Part shown: positions 7,796 through 15,055 of the stretch, in pieces
Layout of the letters: every line of letters begins with the position of its first letter
Position numbering within the stretch: the first letter of the stretch is position 1
Origin: Dietzia timorensis
GTDB lineage: Bacteria > Actinomycetota > Actinomycetes > Mycobacteriales > Mycobacteriaceae
Reading direction: 5' to 3'
NCBI RefSeq assembly: GCF_020742175.1
Contig: NZ_DYXM01000134.1
Location: 1-25,880, forward strand
Length of the DNA: 25,880 bases
Notes under the pieces: generated by a model
What the model was told of the DNA's origin: nothing
Database searches by the model: none
What the model saw: the letters and a program-made list of their open reading frames with translations, nothing else
Made by a program: the position numbers and the translations under genes

Positions 7796-8236
7796 GTGCC
7801 ACTTTCAGAGCACGAGCAGCGGATGCTCGACGAGATCGAAAGCGGGCTCTACGCGGACGATCCCAAGTTTGCGAGCAACGTCCGTCGAAGCTCCTCGTCG
7901 TCGGGCATCAGTCCAAACTTGTGGAAGTTTGTGCTCGTCGGGCTCGTCGGGCTTGCGCTACTCATCGTCGGTCTAGCGTTCGGCCCTAAGCCGGCGGGCT
8001 TTCCCATCGTCAGTCTCCTCGGCTTCATCATTATGTTCGGCGCTGGCGTTGGTGCGTTGCTCTCCAACCCGGGTTCGCCCGAGAAGAAGGGCGCTACGTC
8101 GCCCGGCCGCGGTACAGCGGCACCGAAGAAGGGGCCACGAGGTCAAAACGGCCCGGCGTCGAAAAACAAGCCGTCCGGCAACTTCAGTGATCGGATGGAA
8201 GAGCGCTTCCGGCGGCGCTTCGAGGAAGGGCGCTAG
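7796..8236 (+). CDS. DUF3040 small membrane protein (Rv2169c-like)
   Basis: The 146-residue protein begins MPLSEHEQRMLDEIE, the N-terminal signature of DUF3040 proteins, which occur next to mraZ in many actinobacteria. Two membrane helices lie at about 43-62 and 69-89. The remaining C-terminal half is a basic, Gly/Lys/Arg-rich tail ending in an Arg-rich helix (EERFRRRFEEGR), probably cytoplasmic. The GTG start at 7796 is supported by AAGGGAGGA directly upstream with a short 4-nt spacer. It is followed 25 bp later by a strong terminator, so it is transcriptionally separate from mraZ. No biochemical role is established for this family. Confidence 0.85.
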   Translation: MPLSEHEQRMLDEIESGLYADDPKFASNVRRSSSSSGISPNLWKFVLVGLVGLALLIVGLAFGPKPAGFPIVSLLGFIIMFGAGVGALLSNPGSPEKKGATSPGRGTAAPKKGPRGQNGPASKNKPSGNFSDRMEERFRRRFEEGR

Positions 8237-8261
8237 AAGCTAGCTCCCCACGTTCGCCCAC

Positions 8262-8295
8262 AAACCCTGTCACCTTCGCGGTGGCAGGGTTTTTT
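8262..8295 (+). terminator. Strong intrinsic terminator after DUF3040 gene
   Basis: AAACCCTGTCACC at 8262-8274 pairs with GGTGGCAGGGTTT at 8280-8292 (13 bp with one G-U wobble), with a five-nucleotide loop containing TTCG and a run of six T at 8290-8295. This is a textbook rho-independent terminator and isolates the dcw cluster from upstream transcription. Confidence 0.93.
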
Positions 8296-8333
8296 GCGTC
8301 CTCATGGCCCGAAACCCGCCTTTACCCGCAAGT

Positions 8334-8381
8334 TCCCACTTTCCTCCATCATTCTTCCCCCAGGCTCCCCACTTTGCTCCA
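8334..8381 (-). promoter_or_regulatory. Inverted upstream cluster of MraZ-type boxes
   Basis: Read on the minus strand, two tandem pairs are seen: TGGAGCAAAGTGGGGA (8381 down to 8366) and TGGAGGAAAGTGGGAA (8348 down to 8333). The boxes of each pair are 10 bp apart. A further TGGGG is at 8362-8358. They match the plus-strand boxes near mraZ (TGGGGCAAAGTGGGGA) almost base for base but point the other way. A single AAAGTGGAT lies on the same strand at 8510-8502. No minus-strand gene lies downstream to be controlled, so they probably serve mraZ. Confidence 0.6.
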
Positions 8382-8400
8382 CGCGCGGTAGTTTTACTAT

Positions 8401-8526
8401 TCACTTGTTTAACATTTGCCACGTTGGCTACGATTAGTCCCAGTTAAAGAATCTTGCCGATAGGTGATGCCAAGCGTGTCGCCCGAATTTTCAAACAATT
8501 TATCCACTTTGAACTGCAGCTATGTA
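8401..8526 (+). promoter_or_regulatory. AT-rich mraZ promoter region
   Basis: This segment between the two box clusters is the most AT-rich part of the leader. Candidate sigma-A elements are TTGTTT at 8405-8410 with TACGAT at 8429-8434 (18-nt spacing), and TATGTA at 8521-8526 just upstream of the direct boxes without a clear -35. If the second were used, the boxes would lie on the transcription start site. The actual start is undetermined. Confidence 0.35.
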
Positions 8527-8532
8527 AGTGCG

Positions 8533-8587
8533 TGGGGCAAAGTGGGGATGAAGTCTTGTATGTGGGGCTTAGTGGGGTAAAGTGGGG
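8533..8587 (+). promoter_or_regulatory. MraZ operator: five TGGGG boxes at 10-bp phasing
   Basis: TGGGG occurs at 8533, 8543, 8563, 8573 and 8583, every one on the same 10-bp register with only the slot at 8553 vacant. The spacers are CAAAG, CTTAG and TAAAG. MraZ of E. coli binds tandem TGGGN repeats separated by 5 nt, and the Mycoplasma protein recognises AAAGTGG repeats, so both descriptions fit here. The position, 76 bp before the mraZ start, matches autoregulation by MraZ. Confidence 0.85.
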
Positions 8588-8662
8588 GACGCAAGTCGCT
8601 CAGATGTAGTCCAGGGCCCTCGATAAAACACGGCCACGGATACGGGGAACGGGAGGTGGCTG

Positions 8663-9145
8663 GTGGATTCCACCGACTCGCCTGTCTCCACGGATGAGCG
8701 GGAGCCCGTTTTCGTCGGGTATGGGACGTATCGCCCCAGGCTCGACGACAAGGGACGACTGACAATTCCGGCGAAGTTTCGAGCACCGCTCGAAAACGGG
8801 CTGGTGATATGCAACTGGTTCACCAATGCGTTGTCGGTTTTCCCGGAAGACGAGTTCAACGCACTGGTGAAGAAGATTCGCCCGACGGCCAACCGCTCCG
8901 CGCGGCATATGGCCTTCTACCGAATCCTCGTCAGCGGAGCGGACGTGCAACAACTCGATAAGCAGGGACGAATTTCCATCCCCTCCGGCCAACGCGGGTA
9001 CGCGGGTCTTGACAAAGACTGCGTGGTCAACGGGTTGGGCGAGCGCCTCGAAGTCTGGGACGCAACCGCATGGGATCGCTACAACGAAGAAAATCTTCCG
9101 GCGTTCTCGGAGATGGAAGGCGCGTCGCTCGGTATCGAGTTCTAG
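8663..9145 (+). CDS. mraZ: Transcriptional regulator MraZ
   Basis: A 160-residue DNA-binding regulator of the dcw cluster. It contains the two SpoVT/AbrB-like half domains with their DxxxR signatures: RLDDKGRLTIPAKFR at 26-40 and QLDKQGRISIP at 97-107. MraZ forms ring-shaped multimers that bind tandem TGGGN repeats, found here directly upstream. The family usually begins MFLGTYTPRLDDKGR; this protein has about 15 extra acidic residues before VFVGYGTYRPRL. The GTG at 8663 is supported by GGGAGG at 8651-8656, 6 nt upstream, and no start codon occurs near the conventional position, so the extension appears real. The gene opens the dcw cluster. Confidence 0.96.
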   Translation: MDSTDSPVSTDEREPVFVGYGTYRPRLDDKGRLTIPAKFRAPLENGLVICNWFTNALSVFPEDEFNALVKKIRPTANRSARHMAFYRILVSGADVQQLDKQGRISIPSGQRGYAGLDKDCVVNGLGERLEVWDATAWDRYNEENLPAFSEMEGASLGIEF

Positions 9146-9197
9146 GAAGCGGTCCCGCTGGGATCGATTCCGTCGCGGAGTGTCTTGCGGCCTTCGC

Positions 9198-9250
9198 CCA
9201 GGGTGCCCTGGCGTACTTCCCCAACGCCAGGTCCCACTGGGCGGGGACCT
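9198..9250 (+). promoter_or_regulatory. Overlapping hairpins in the mraZ-rsmH spacer
   Basis: The 186-bp spacer holds CCTGGCGT (9207-9214) pairing with ACGCCAGG (9224-9231), and AGGTCCC (9229-9235) pairing with GGGACCT (9244-9250). The two stems share 9229-9231, so they compete. CCAGGG/CCCTGG (9198-9211) adds a third alternative with the first stem. No T-tract follows. The arrangement resembles an attenuator-like leader, but a function is only inferred. Confidence 0.35.
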
Positions 9251-9331
9251 CAAGATACTGCGGACTCAAATCACGATCTGTACGACCAGCGGGCCAATCG
9301 GCCGGCGTGGCCTCTCGGGAGGAGGTGGGTG

Positions 9332-10345
9332 GTGGACTCTCCATCGGCAACGCACATCCCGGTGATGCTCGCGCGAACGATCGATCTGTTCACTCCCGCT
9401 ATCGATGCCGCCGTGAACGAGGGGCGCACCCCGGTGATCATCGACGGCACTCTCGGACTTGGCGGACACTCCGCCCACCTTCTGTCGCGTTTTCCCACGC
9501 TCCACATCATCGGAGTGGACCGGGACACCGAAGCGCTGGAAATGGCAGGGCGCAGGCTGACGGCGTACTCCGATCGTTTCACGCCTGTGCACGCACGATT
9601 CGACGATGCCGAAGCGATCACTGCGGCGATTCCCGACTTCTCGGCTGATGACGCCGGACCGTGCATCGACGGAGCGCTGCTCGACTTCGGCGTCTCATCG
9701 ATGCAGCTCGATGTTCCCGAGCGCGGATTCGCCTACTCTGTCGACGCGCCGCTCGACATGCGTATGGATTTCACGGCCGGAATGACTGCCGCCGATGTGC
9801 TCAACGAATATTCCGCGAAAGACCTCGCCAGGATCCTGCGTGAATACGGCGAAGAACGCTTCGCGCGGCAAATCGCGTCCGCCATCGTCAAGCGCCGGGA
9901 AACCGAGCAGTTCAGGAATTCCTCCGAACTCGTGGAGCTTCTCTACTCCACGATTCCCGCCGGTGCCCGACGGACCGGAGGGCACCCCGCGAAGCGAACG
10001 TTTCAGGCTCTCCGTATCGAGGTGAACGCTGAGCTGGAAGCCGTCTCCGGCGCCGTCACCCTCTACCTCGATCTCGTTCGAGAGGGCGGAAACGTGATCT
10101 TCATGTCCTACCACTCGCTCGAGGACAAGATCGTCAAGAAGGAGCTCACGGCCCGGACTCGATCCACGACGCCGGCAGACCTTCCTGTCGAACTGCCGGG
10201 ACATGAAGCCCAATACCGACTATTGACACGCGGGGCCGAAAAGGCTTCCGACGAAGAAATCGAAGGCAATCCACGATCGGCCTCGGTGCGTGTGCGCTGC
10301 GCCGAACGAATCGCTCCCCGAAAGCTGCCCAGGAAGGACCGCTGA
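9332..10345 (+). CDS. rsmH: 16S rRNA (cytosine(1402)-N4)-methyltransferase RsmH
   Basis: The product (337 residues from this start) N4-methylates C1402 of 16S rRNA using S-adenosylmethionine. Visible hallmarks are the N-terminal HIPVML, the SAM loop DGTLGLGGHS at 38-47, VDRDTEAL, LLDFGVSSMQLD, ERGFAYSVDAPLDMRMD, HPAKRTFQALRIEVNAEL and MSYHSLEDKIVK. The GTG at 9332 is chosen because GGAGGAGG at 9318-9325 lies 6 nt upstream and conserved sequence starts right after it. The open frame extends back to 9185, but that stretch overlaps the spacer hairpins and has no homology-like content. The stop overlaps the ftsL start by one base. Confidence 0.95.
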   Translation: MDSPSATHIPVMLARTIDLFTPAIDAAVNEGRTPVIIDGTLGLGGHSAHLLSRFPTLHIIGVDRDTEALEMAGRRLTAYSDRFTPVHARFDDAEAITAAIPDFSADDAGPCIDGALLDFGVSSMQLDVPERGFAYSVDAPLDMRMDFTAGMTAADVLNEYSAKDLARILREYGEERFARQIASAIVKRRETEQFRNSSELVELLYSTIPAGARRTGGHPAKRTFQALRIEVNAELEAVSGAVTLYLDLVREGGNVIFMSYHSLEDKIVKKELTARTRSTTPADLPVELPGHEAQYRLLTRGAEKASDEEIEGNPRSASVRVRCAERIAPRKLPRKDR

Positions 10346-11256
10346 TGAGCTCTCGCACTCCGTCACGTGGACGTGTCCGCTCTGACCGCACTGCCAATCG
10401 ATCGACTCGCAGGCAGGGCGGCGCGACGGGATCTTCGTCCCGTGCACGCCCGTCGGCCGGTGCGCAGACGGTAACGATGGAGCGCCCGGGCGCGCGGGGC
10501 GTCGCTGCCCCCGCGGCGCCGAAACCGCGAACGCGCAAGTCCGCGCCGCCGAGTGTTCGTGGGCGTCGAGTGCCGGAGTCGGCTCCGGCGTCACTCACCT
10601 TCGCGGACCGGGCGGCTGCACTGCGCCACGTGGTCACCCGGATCCCGTTCGTCGCCGTGGTGCTCATACTGGTTGTCGCGGGGATCGGGTTCACGTTGTT
10701 CCTGTCGGCTCAGTCGACAGAGGACACCTACGCCCTTCGTTCCGAGCAGAACAACATCGCGTTGCTTCGTGAGCAGCGCGACGCCCTGCTCACCGAAATC
10801 GAATCCGACCGAAGCGCCGAGGCTCTTGCGCGGAAGGCCGCAGACCAGGGAATGGTAACCGTCCTCGAATCGCCGATGATCGTGCGCAACGACGACGGAA
10901 CGACACGTGTCGAAGGTCCCGAGGAGGCAACGCTAGGCGCCCCGATCGAGCCCCTGCAGGCAGAACGCAGCACGTCCGGTGATCGCGGTCGCGCGACGTC
11001 AAACGATTCGAATCGGTTCGGGTTGCCCTCCGAGCGGGGCCAGGCCACGAACGACAACGAAGGTGGGCTTCGAGTGCCCCACCAGCAGGAAGAAGCGCAC
11101 GTTCCGGACCTTGGCGCGGGACGGCGAGTGGCAGACCTTCCCGCCCCCGCTGCGAACGAGGCCGCGCCGGTACCGGCCCCGGCGGAAGTTCCCGCACCCG
11201 CAGGAGACGCACAGGTTCCGCCGGCAGCGCCGGGACCGGTGGACGCGCCGCAGTAG
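10345..11256 (+). CDS. ftsL: FtsL-like division protein (Rv2164c position)
   Basis: A 303-residue single-pass protein. It has a long Arg/Ser/Pro-rich cytoplasmic N-region (1-98), one membrane helix at about 101-121, then a heptad-like coiled coil (about 125-165, SEQNNIALLREQRDALLTEIE) ending in LARKAADQGMV. This is the FtsL/DivIC layout that partners with FtsQ and FtsB at the septum. An acidic/polar linker and a Pro/Ala-rich C-terminus follow (about 240-303), which short FtsL proteins lack. The location between rsmH and pbpB is the conserved ftsL slot. ATG at 10345 follows AGGAAGGA at 10331-10338 and overlaps the rsmH stop. The sequence similarity is weak, so the call rests on topology and context. 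Confidence 0.82.
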   Translation: MSSRTPSRGRVRSDRTANRSTRRQGGATGSSSRARPSAGAQTVTMERPGARGVAAPAAPKPRTRKSAPPSVRGRRVPESAPASLTFADRAAALRHVVTRIPFVAVVLILVVAGIGFTLFLSAQSTEDTYALRSEQNNIALLREQRDALLTEIESDRSAEALARKAADQGMVTVLESPMIVRNDDGTTRVEGPEEATLGAPIEPLQAERSTSGDRGRATSNDSNRFGLPSERGQATNDNEGGLRVPHQQEEAHVPDLGAGRRVADLPAPAANEAAPVPAPAEVPAPAGDAQVPPAAPGPVDAPQ

Positions 11257-11378
11257 ATCGAATGATTCGAACCGGGAACAGGTAATTTCCGGGTTGAGAA
11301 CGCAAAGCCATCGCGTGAGCGATGAATATCCGAGGTGGACCTTGGCCCAGGCCGGGCACGATCGCGGGAGGAGAGCAC

Positions 11379-13268
11379 ATGAACGGACGACCCCCGCACG
11401 AGCGCGCCGAGGCGCAAGGTGCGAGAAAACCGTCGTCTCGTTCCGCAGGGGCACGCAAGCCCATACGCACGACTGCGCAGACCGACTCGCGATTCAAGTT
11501 CCTTCGCGCGATCGTCGTGCTTCTGCTCGTCGTCGCATTGGCAAAACTGCTGTGGGTGCAGACGATCGGTGGGCGCGAGCTGGCTGCGCAGGCCGCGAAT
11601 CAGCGCATGGTCGAACAGGTCATGCCGGCGACTCGAGGCGAGATCGTGGACTACCGGGGCGAACCCATCGCCTTCACACGTGAGGCCCGCTCGCTGTCCA
11701 TTCAGCCTTCGGTCGAACGGGACAACGCCGACGAGCGCCACCAGACCGATCCGGAAAAGCCCGATTGGGATCAGCTGGTCGACGACATCTCCGACAAGTT
11801 CGCCGAGGTTCTCGGCGATAAGATCAACCGCGCCGAGATCAAGGACAAGCTCAAAAGCGACGACGGATTCACCTATCTGGTGAGGAACATCGACGTGTCT
11901 GAAGCCAACGCGATCACTCGGGACTTTCCGATGGTCGGCAGTGAACGCGTCGATATCCGCGAATATCCCGGAGGTTCCCTCGCAGCGAACATGATCGGCG
12001 CCACAAGCTCTGGTGACAACGGCCGCCTCACCGGACTCCAGGGGCTTGAAGCACAGTATGACGACGTACTCGGCGGGATCGACGGACGCCGCACCTTCGA
12101 CATCACGCCGGACAACGCGGTGATCCCGGGGAGTATTCGCACCGCCGAAGAGGCCGTCGACGGCGGCGACGTTAAATTGACCGTCGATTCCGATCTGCAG
12201 TGGTACGTTCAGCGCGCCGTGCAGAGCGCCAAGGACAATTCGGAGTCCGGCGGGGCCTCCGCCGTCGTCCTGGACGCAGAGACCGGCGAAGTGCGCGCGA
12301 TGGCGAACGACAACACCTTCAACCCGGCGATCGGTGTCGGAGACGAACTCAAGCGCGGGGCCGATCTGGGCAACCGGGCGGTGACCACTCCGTTCGAGCC
12401 GGGCTCGGTGAACAAGATCGTCACCGCGGCCGCGGCTATCGACATGGGAGTGACCGATCCGGAGGAAGTGCATACTGTCCCCGGAAGCATCGAAATGGCC
12501 GGTGTGACCGTGAATGACGCCTGGGAGCACGGGCCAGCACAGTTTACGACCACCGGGATCTTCGGCAAGTCGTCGAATGTTGGCACACTGATGCTTGCCG
12601 ACCGGGTCGGCAAGGATCCCTATGCCGATTACCTCAAGAAGTTCGGTCTCGGACAGAAGACCGGGATCGAGCTCGAGGGCGAGTCCGCGGGCATGGTGCC
12701 CGACCGTGAGAACTGGCTGGGCGGCACGTTCGCCAACCTGCCGATCGGGCAGGGCCTGTCGATGACGCTCCTGCAGATGACCTCGATGTTCCAAACCGTT
12801 GCCAATCATGGCGAGCGAATCCCCCCGCGAGTCGTGTCTTCTGTGACCCAGCCGGACGGCTCTGTAACCGACACCGAACGGCCGCAAGGGGAGCAGGTTG
12901 TCTCCAAGGACGCCGCAGACACAGTCCTCGATATGTTCCGGGGCGTGACCCTCGAAGGGGGAACCGGAACGGCCGCCGGCGTCGAGGGCTACCAGGTTTC
13001 CGGTAAGACCGGCACGGCGCAGCAGATCGACCCGGAATGCTCCTGCTACTCGAACTCCAACTACTGGATCACGTTCGCTGGAGTATTCCCTGCAGATGCT
13101 CCGAAATACGTCATCGGCATCATGCTCGACAACCCTGTGCGCGGCGTGCATGGCGAGGGCGGGCAGAGTGCGGCACCGCTGTTCCACGACATCGCGGCTT
13201 GGCTGGCTACGCGCGACAATATCGCCCCGTCGGCGCCGGGCCGGCCGCTGACTCTCGAACAGGGCTGA
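11379..13268 (+). CDS. pbpB: Septal peptidoglycan transpeptidase PbpB (FtsI / PBP3)
   Basis: A class B penicillin-binding protein of 629 residues that crosslinks septal peptidoglycan together with FtsW. It has a cytoplasmic Arg-rich N-region, one membrane anchor at about 43-60, a pedestal domain with ATRGEIVDYRG at 84-94, and a transpeptidase domain with the serine motif S343-V-N-K346, the SSN motif at 398-400 and KTG at 543-545. Two cysteines (554 and 556, CSC) follow KTG closely. The ATG at 11379 is preceded by GGGAGGAGA at 11366-11374. An in-frame upstream ATG at 11322 has no such site and is rejected. A 122-bp gap separates it from ftsL, with a CATCGC/GCGATG hairpin around 11311-11326. 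Confidence 0.96.
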   Translation: MNGRPPHERAEAQGARKPSSRSAGARKPIRTTAQTDSRFKFLRAIVVLLLVVALAKLLWVQTIGGRELAAQAANQRMVEQVMPATRGEIVDYRGEPIAFTREARSLSIQPSVERDNADERHQTDPEKPDWDQLVDDISDKFAEVLGDKINRAEIKDKLKSDDGFTYLVRNIDVSEANAITRDFPMVGSERVDIREYPGGSLAANMIGATSSGDNGRLTGLQGLEAQYDDVLGGIDGRRTFDITPDNAVIPGSIRTAEEAVDGGDVKLTVDSDLQWYVQRAVQSAKDNSESGGASAVVLDAETGEVRAMANDNTFNPAIGVGDELKRGADLGNRAVTTPFEPGSVNKIVTAAAAIDMGVTDPEEVHTVPGSIEMAGVTVNDAWEHGPAQFTTTGIFGKSSNVGTLMLADRVGKDPYADYLKKFGLGQKTGIELEGESAGMVPDRENWLGGTFANLPIGQGLSMTLLQMTSMFQTVANHGERIPPRVVSSVTQPDGSVTDTERPQGEQVVSKDAADTVLDMFRGVTLEGGTGTAAGVEGYQVSGKTGTAQQIDPECSCYSNSNYWITFAGVFPADAPKYVIGIMLDNPVRGVHGEGGQSAAPLFHDIAAWLATRDNIAPSAPGRPLTLEQG

Positions 13269-13420
13269 CGCCGGCGCGGCGAGTCGATCCGGTACTGCGA
13301 CATTCGCGGCCGCCATGTCCAAGTGTGGTGCGCCAGATCGCGGTGGCGGGCGGTAGTGTTCTTACGAGAATTGGTTCGACACCTCGCCCGTTGACACGCT
13401 AGAAGCGGGACGTAAACACG
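13269..13420 (+). other. pbpB-murE spacer, possible internal promoter
   Basis: The 152-bp gap has no good terminator hairpin. TTGACA at 13391-13396 matches the -35 consensus but has no recognisable -10 at the right distance before the murE start. It may carry an internal promoter for the mur genes; nothing stronger can be said. Confidence 0.3.
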
Positions 13421-15055
13421 ATGGCTGGTAATTCGAGAAAGGGACGTGATCTACGCGTGCATGACCTCAATGAGCTCGCCGCCGTCATCGGTTGTGACGT
13501 TCAATGTGCGGGCGGGGGCGAGGAGGCCGCGAATCCGGTCGTGACGTCGGCGACGATCCGCGCCCAGAGCGCGCGGGAGGGGACCCTGTTCGTCGCACTG
13601 GCAGGCGCAAGGGTGCATGGAGCCCAGTTCGCCGGTGAGGCCGCCAAAAACGGGGCGGTAGCGGTTTTCACCGACCCCGAGGGCGCGAAACTCGTCGCCG
13701 AAAACGTCGGAAGTCAATGTCCGTGCATCATTCACCCCGCCCCGCGGGAAGTGCTCGGCGCTCTGTCCTCGGCGGTGTACGACAACCCCTCGAGTCACGT
13801 TCCTACCGTCGGCATTACCGGCACCTCGGGAAAGACCACGACCACCTACTTCGTGGAAGCGGCATTTCGCGGCGCCGGAAAAGTGGCCGGCCTCATCGGG
13901 ACGACAGGCTCCCGCGTTGCCGGTGAACCGCTGCCCAGCGCATTGACCACGCCGGAGGCTCCGGAGCTCCAGGACCTACTGTCGGCGATGCGCGAACGCG
14001 GTGCCGAGGCGATTGTCGCGGAGGTGTCCAGTCACGCACTTCGTCTGGGGCGGGTCGACGGCGTCCGCTTCGCCGTTGGGGCCTTTCTCAACCTGTCCCA
14101 GGACCATCTCGACTTCCATCCCACGATGGACGACTATTTCGGAGCGAAAACCCGCCTGCTCACCACCGCGGTCGACTACGGATCCCGCGTGTTGCCTGCA
14201 AAGAAGGCCGTTGTTTGCATCGACGACGAATGGGGTAGGCGCATGGCCGACTTGCGTCCCGATGCGGTCACGGTGTCTGCCATTCCGGGAACCGACGCCG
14301 ACTGGACGGCAGGCGGTTCGACGCCCACCCACGGCGGCGGACAACGGTTCTCCGCGTTCCGTGAGGGCCGCGAATACGTCGTGGAACTCGCTCTGACCGG
14401 TCGTTTCAACGTGGCGAACGCGCTGGTGGCGTTGGCGATCAGCGAGCAGCTCGGACTCGATCTCGACGCTGCGGCAGGCGGTCTGGCCTCCGCGCACGTT
14501 CCCGGCCGGCTCGAACCCGTCCACCTCGGCCAGCCCTTCCGCGTCCTCGTCGATTACGCGCATAAGCCCGCCGCTGTTGGCGCCGTGCTCGACAGCGTCC
14601 GCGCATCGACCGGGGGACGTCTAGCTGTCGTTCTCGGCGCGGGGGGCGACAGGGATACCGCGAAGCGCCCGCTGATGGGCGCCGAGGCCGTGGGCAAGGC
14701 GGAATACGTGGTCGTCACCGACGACAATCCGCGCACCGAAGACCCGACGGCAATTCGGGCAGCCGTGGTGGAGGGAGCAGAGCGCAAACTTGCCTCCATG
14801 CCGGCGGGGAGCTCCGTCGTCATCAAGGAAATAGGGGACAGGGCCGCCGCCATTGCCGATGCCATCAACTGGGCGCAGCCGGGGGACTCGATAGTGATCG
14901 CGGGCAAGGGGCACGAGACCGGCCAAGAGGTGGCAGGTAAGGTCTACCCGTTCGACGATAGGGAATCGGCGCGCGAATCGCTGAGCGAGCGCTCGCAGTT
15001 CGAGGCGTGGCAACTCCCGGACAACGGAGACAGCGACCAGGGAGAAGGCAAGTGA
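13421..15055 (+). CDS. murE: UDP-MurNAc-tripeptide ligase MurE (meso-DAP adding)
   Basis: The 544-residue Mur ligase adds meso-diaminopimelate to UDP-MurNAc-L-Ala-D-Glu in the cytoplasm. It shows the ATP loop GTSGKTTTT at 134-142, the lysine expected to be carbamylated (K243 in YFGAKTRLL), the NLSQDHLDFH segment, and DNPR at 435-438 followed by TEDP, the motif specific for meso-DAP rather than L-lysine. This agrees with a DAP-type wall. The ATG at 13421 has a weak upstream GGGA. A GTG at 13457, preceded by AAAGGGA, would remove 12 poorly conserved residues and is a possible alternative. The stop overlaps murF by 4 bp (GTGA). Confidence 0.96.
   Translation: MAGNSRKGRDLRVHDLNELAAVIGCDVQCAGGGEEAANPVVTSATIRAQSAREGTLFVALAGARVHGAQFAGEAAKNGAVAVFTDPEGAKLVAENVGSQCPCIIHPAPREVLGALSSAVYDNPSSHVPTVGITGTSGKTTTTYFVEAAFRGAGKVAGLIGTTGSRVAGEPLPSALTTPEAPELQDLLSAMRERGAEAIVAEVSSHALRLGRVDGVRFAVGAFLNLSQDHLDFHPTMDDYFGAKTRLLTTAVDYGSRVLPAKKAVVCIDDEWGRRMADLRPDAVTVSAIPGTDADWTAGGSTPTHGGGQRFSAFREGREYVVELALTGRFNVANALVALAISEQLGLDLDAAAGGLASAHVPGRLEPVHLGQPFRVLVDYAHKPAAVGAVLDSVRASTGGRLAVVLGAGGDRDTAKRPLMGAEAVGKAEYVVVTDDNPRTEDPTAIRAAVVEGAERKLASMPAGSSVVIKEIGDRAAAIADAINWAQPGDSIVIAGKGHETGQEVAGKVYPFDDRESARESLSERSQFEAWQLPDNGDSDQGEGK

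Noticed and set aside
7041..7802. Upstream extension of the GNAT frame to 7802
   Set aside because: It would run across the divergent promoter and antisense to the HEPN-like gene, and the sequence is unlike GNAT homologues.
9185..9331. Upstream start for rsmH at 9185
   Set aside because: The 49 extra residues lie over the spacer hairpins and lack a ribosome binding site, whereas GTG 9332 has a strong one.
10728..13322. Minus-strand open frame of 864 codons opposite ftsL and pbpB
   Set aside because: It is antisense to two well-recognised genes, its translation is rich in Arg/His/Gly/Asp without any domain, and high-GC third-position bias commonly produces such frames.
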